In this document: piece after piece, positions 61,814 through 64,000 of the stretch
Layout of the letters: each line of letters opens with the position of its first letter
Position numbering within the stretch: position 1 is the first letter of the stretch
NCBI GenBank assembly: GCA_016191785.1
Contig: JACPVJ010000184.1
Location: 248,001 to 312,000, forward strand
Reading direction: 5' to 3'
Length of the DNA: 64,000 nucleotides
From: Myxococcales bacterium
GTDB lineage: Bacteria; Myxococcota_A; Polyangia; Polyangiales; Polyangiaceae
The notes under the pieces: generated by a model
What the model was told of the DNA's origin: nothing
Seen by the model: the letters and a program-made list of their open reading frames with translations, nothing else
Databases searched by the model: none
Position numbers and translations under genes: made by a program

Positions 61814-63253
61814 TTGAGCTCGGCATCGTCCCCCGCACCCTCGCACACCCGCGTGCTCGTCATCGACGACAACGAGGGGATCCACGCCACGCTGCGCGCG
61901 CTCTTGCGCGGCCGAGGCGGCCAGGTGCACGCCGAGGCCAGTGGCGTCGAGCGTGAGCTGTTCGGGTCCGCCGCCGGGGCCGCCAAGCCGTTCGAGATCG
62001 CCGGCGCCCAGTGCGGGGAAGAGGGCCTCGCGAAGACCGAACAGGCGGTGAACGAAGGCCAGCGCTTCGCCATTGCCTTCGTCGACCTGTGCATGCCGGG
62101 CTGGGACGGCATCGAGACGACCGAGAAGCTCTGGGCGACCGACCCCGACCTGCAGGTCGTGCTGGTGACCGGCAGCTCCGACGTGCCCTGGGCCGAGATC
62201 CGCCAGCGGGTCGGGTTTCGCGACAACTTCTTGGTCTTGAAGAAGCCCTTCGAGCCGGTCGAGGTGAGGCAAATCGCGCAGGCGCTGGCGCGCAAGTGGG
62301 ACCTGAACGCCGCTGTCGCCGAGCGCATCCACGAGCTGGAAAACCGGCTCTTGGCCCGGAACGTGGAGCTCGAGCTGCTCGCCGAGCACCTTCAGCGCGA
62401 GGCCGCCGAGCGCGCTCGTATCGAGGTCGAGCTGCGCCTGGCGCAGAAGCTCGAGGCTGTGGGGCAGCTGGCCTCGGGGATCGCCCACGAGATCAACACT
62501 CCCATCCAGTACGTCAGCGACAGCTTGCACTTCCTGAAGAACGCGACATCCGACATGCGCAGCTTGATCGAAGCCTATCGGAACGAGCGGCCCGGGCTCG
62601 AGGCCGGGCCGACCGGGGCCGAGGCCCTCGAGCGGCTCGCCGAAGCCGAAGACGCCGCAGATCTCGAGTACCTCGACGAAGCCCTCCCCCAGGCGCTCCA
62701 GCGCGTGTTCGAGGGCGTCGGTCACGTGGCCAAGCTGGTCCGCTCGATGAAAGAGTTCGCCCACCCCGGGCAGCGCGAGCTGGCGCCGGCCGACCTGCGC
62801 CGGGGCATCGAGAACACCGTCACCGTGGCCCGGAACGAATACAAGTACGTCGCCGACGTGGTCCTCGAGCTCGACGAGATCCCCCTGGTGACGTGCAACG
62901 CGGGGGAGCTCAACCAGGTCTTCTTGAATCTGATCGTGAATGCCGCGCACGCCATCGCCGACCGCGGCGAGCCCGAGGCGCGAGGCACCATCACCATCCG
63001 CACGGCCCGCGACGGCGGCATGGTTCGGGTGTCGATCGGCGACACCGGCTGCGGCATCCCCGAGGCGGCCCAGCAGCGCATCTTCGAGCCGTTCTTCACC
63101 ACCAAAGAGGTCGGGCGCGGCACCGGCCAGGGGCTCGCCATCGCCCGGAGCATCGTCGATCAGCACGGGGGCAACATCGCCTTCGAGACTGAGCAGGGGC
63201 AGGGGACCACCTTCCACATCTGCCTGCCGGTGAGCGGGCCGGAGACGCCATGA
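61814..63253 (+). CDS. Receiver-histidine kinase
   Basis: A 479-residue soluble protein. Receiver ~12-165 with an insertion of ~25 residues after the first helix ([20 protein letters not shown]) and phospho-Asp in [20 protein letters not shown]. Then come a coiled coil, H-box His225 in [20 protein letters not shown], a helical insert and the ATPase domain ([53 protein letters not shown]). The start is TTG 61814. From His225 onward it parallels the FIST-linked kinase closely. Overlaps the next gene as ATGA. Confidence 0.9.
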   Translation: MSSASSPAPSHTRVLVIDDNEGIHATLRALLRGRGGQVHAEASGVERELFGSAAGAAKPFEIAGAQCGEEGLAKTEQAVNEGQRFAIAFVDLCMPGWDGIETTEKLWATDPDLQVVLVTGSSDVPWAEIRQRVGFRDNFLVLKKPFEPVEVRQIAQALARKWDLNAAVAERIHELENRLLARNVELELLAEHLQREAAERARIEVELRLAQKLEAVGQLASGIAHEINTPIQYVSDSLHFLKNATSDMRSLIEAYRNERPGLEAGPTGAEALERLAEAEDAADLEYLDEALPQALQRVFEGVGHVAKLVRSMKEFAHPGQRELAPADLRRGIENTVTVARNEYKYVADVVLELDEIPLVTCNAGELNQVFLNLIVNAAHAIADRGEPEARGTITIRTARDGGMVRVSIGDTGCGIPEAAQQRIFEPFFTTKEVGRGTGQGLAIARSIVDQHGGNIAFETEQGQGTTFHICLPVSGPETP

Positions 63254-64000
63254 AACGAGTCGTTTTCGTCGACGACGAGCAGCGCGTGCTCGACGGCCTG
63301 CGCGACATGCTGCGCAAGCACCGCAAGAAGTGGGACATGCACTTCGCGCTCGGGGGTCAAGAGGGCATTCGTCTGCTCGACGCCGGAGGGGTGGACGTGC
63401 TGGTCAGCGACATGCGGATGCCGGGCGTCGACGGCGTGAATCTGCTGCGCCATGCCCACCAACACCACCCAGCGGTGGTGCGCTTCATCCTCTCGGGCTT
63501 CGCCGAAGAGGCGGCCTGCATGCGAGCCGTCCCCGTGGCTCATCAGTTCTTGAGCAAGCCCTGCGATGCGGCGCAGCTCGAGAGCGCCATCGATCGCGCG
63601 CTGGCGCTCCGCGAGTCGCTCGACGACGAGGCGCTGCGCGCGTACCTGGGCACGGTCGACAAGCTGCCGAGCCAGCCCAAGCTCTATCACGAGCTGCAGA
63701 AGCTGATGGTCGACGCCAAGGCCGGCACCGAGAGCGTGGCCCGCCTGGTCGAGCGCGACATGGCGATGAGCGCCAAGCTGCTGCAGCTGGTCAACTCGGG
63801 TTTCTTCGGCGTGGCACGCCGCGTCTCGAGCATCGACCACGCGGTCTCGCTCCTGGGCATTCAGACCATCCAGAACCTGGTGCTCGCCGCCGAGGTGTTC
63901 GGTACCAGCACGACCAACGCCCGGTTGGCCGAGCTCCAAGCCCACGCCTTGCTCACTGCGCGGCTGGCCGCGCGCATCGCGCCGAACAAGTCGGTGGGCG
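63250..64000 (+). CDS. Receiver-HDOD response regulator (partial)
   Basis: At least 250 residues; the C-terminus is beyond the window. Receiver: [20 protein letters not shown], phospho-Asp in [20 protein letters not shown], and [55 protein letters not shown], then [20 protein letters not shown]. Nearly the same architecture as the gene at 54729-55931, including the [12 protein letters not shown] segment. The start overlaps the kinase stop as ATGA, which makes it the likely phosphorylation target. Confidence 0.9.
   Translation, partial: MKRVVFVDDEQRVLDGLRDMLRKHRKKWDMHFALGGQEGIRLLDAGGVDVLVSDMRMPGVDGVNLLRHAHQHHPAVVRFILSGFAEEAACMRAVPVAHQFLSKPCDAAQLESAIDRALALRESLDDEALRAYLGTVDKLPSQPKLYHELQKLMVDAKAGTESVARLVERDMAMSAKLLQLVNSGFFGVARRVSSIDHAVSLLGIQTIQNLVLAAEVFGTSTTNARLAELQAHALLTARLAARIAPNKSVG

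Overview
The window is GC-rich, almost wholly coding DNA, and reads as one motility and signalling region of a Myxococcota-type (probably Polyangia) bacterium. This assignment rests on several traits. Many proteins have Asp/Ala/Ser-rich or Gly/Ala-rich lipoprotein stretches. HDOD proteins are abundant, and a Hanks kinase is fused to PilZ. One protein resembles the myxobacterial TIGR02265/DUF2378 family, and GTG and TTG starts are frequent. No 16S or housekeeping marker is present, so the taxonomy is inference. A complete flagellar export and basal-body gene set is notable because the best-studied myxobacteria lack flagella.

Positions 1-8467 (minus strand) hold the late rod, ring and hook-junction genes flgG-flgA-flgH-flgI-flgJ-flgM-flgN-flgK-flgL, with flgL cut by the window edge. 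Upstream lie a lipoprotein gene, an outer-membrane-type gene and a sigma-54 activator gene. Positions 8727-28738 (plus strand) hold flgBC-fliEFGHIJK-flgDE, fliLMNOPQR-flhB, flhA-flhF-fliA, a cytoplasmic histidine kinase, fliW and a small unknown gene. Six GG-N10-GC sigma-54 promoter candidates sit directly upstream of flgG, the outer-membrane gene, the activator gene, flgB, flhA and fliW. Several leave almost no 5' leader. flhG, flgF, flagellin, fliD, fliS, motAB and csrA were not found.

Positions 28749-41471 are mainly second-messenger signalling genes: a secreted hydrolase, a large HDOD membrane protein with tandem 18-residue repeats, a diguanylate cyclase overlapping a second HDOD gene, a LamG-like lipoprotein, a Ser/Thr kinase-PilZ fusion, a receiver-EAL phosphodiesterase, a degenerate hemerythrin-like protein, a response regulator and a hybrid kinase with an Hpt domain. 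Positions 41499-51570 are a chemotaxis cluster with two CheX proteins, a third possible CheX-like protein, two CheYs, and CheA, CheW, MCP, CheR, CheD and CheB.

Positions 51601-64000 hold HDOD, FIST (NosP-like), histidine kinase and receiver-HDOD genes. A three-gene sugar-nucleotide/glycosyltransferase operon interrupts them, followed by a truncated HDOD gene and a frameshifted PilZ gene. The last block is a degenerate receiver-HD-GYP protein, a V4R-like protein, a receiver-kinase and a partial receiver-HDOD gene. The two kinases here are paralogous, as are the two receiver-HDOD proteins, so the end of the window looks like a duplicated FIST- or V4R-linked signalling module. There is no stretch over 300 bases without a gene.
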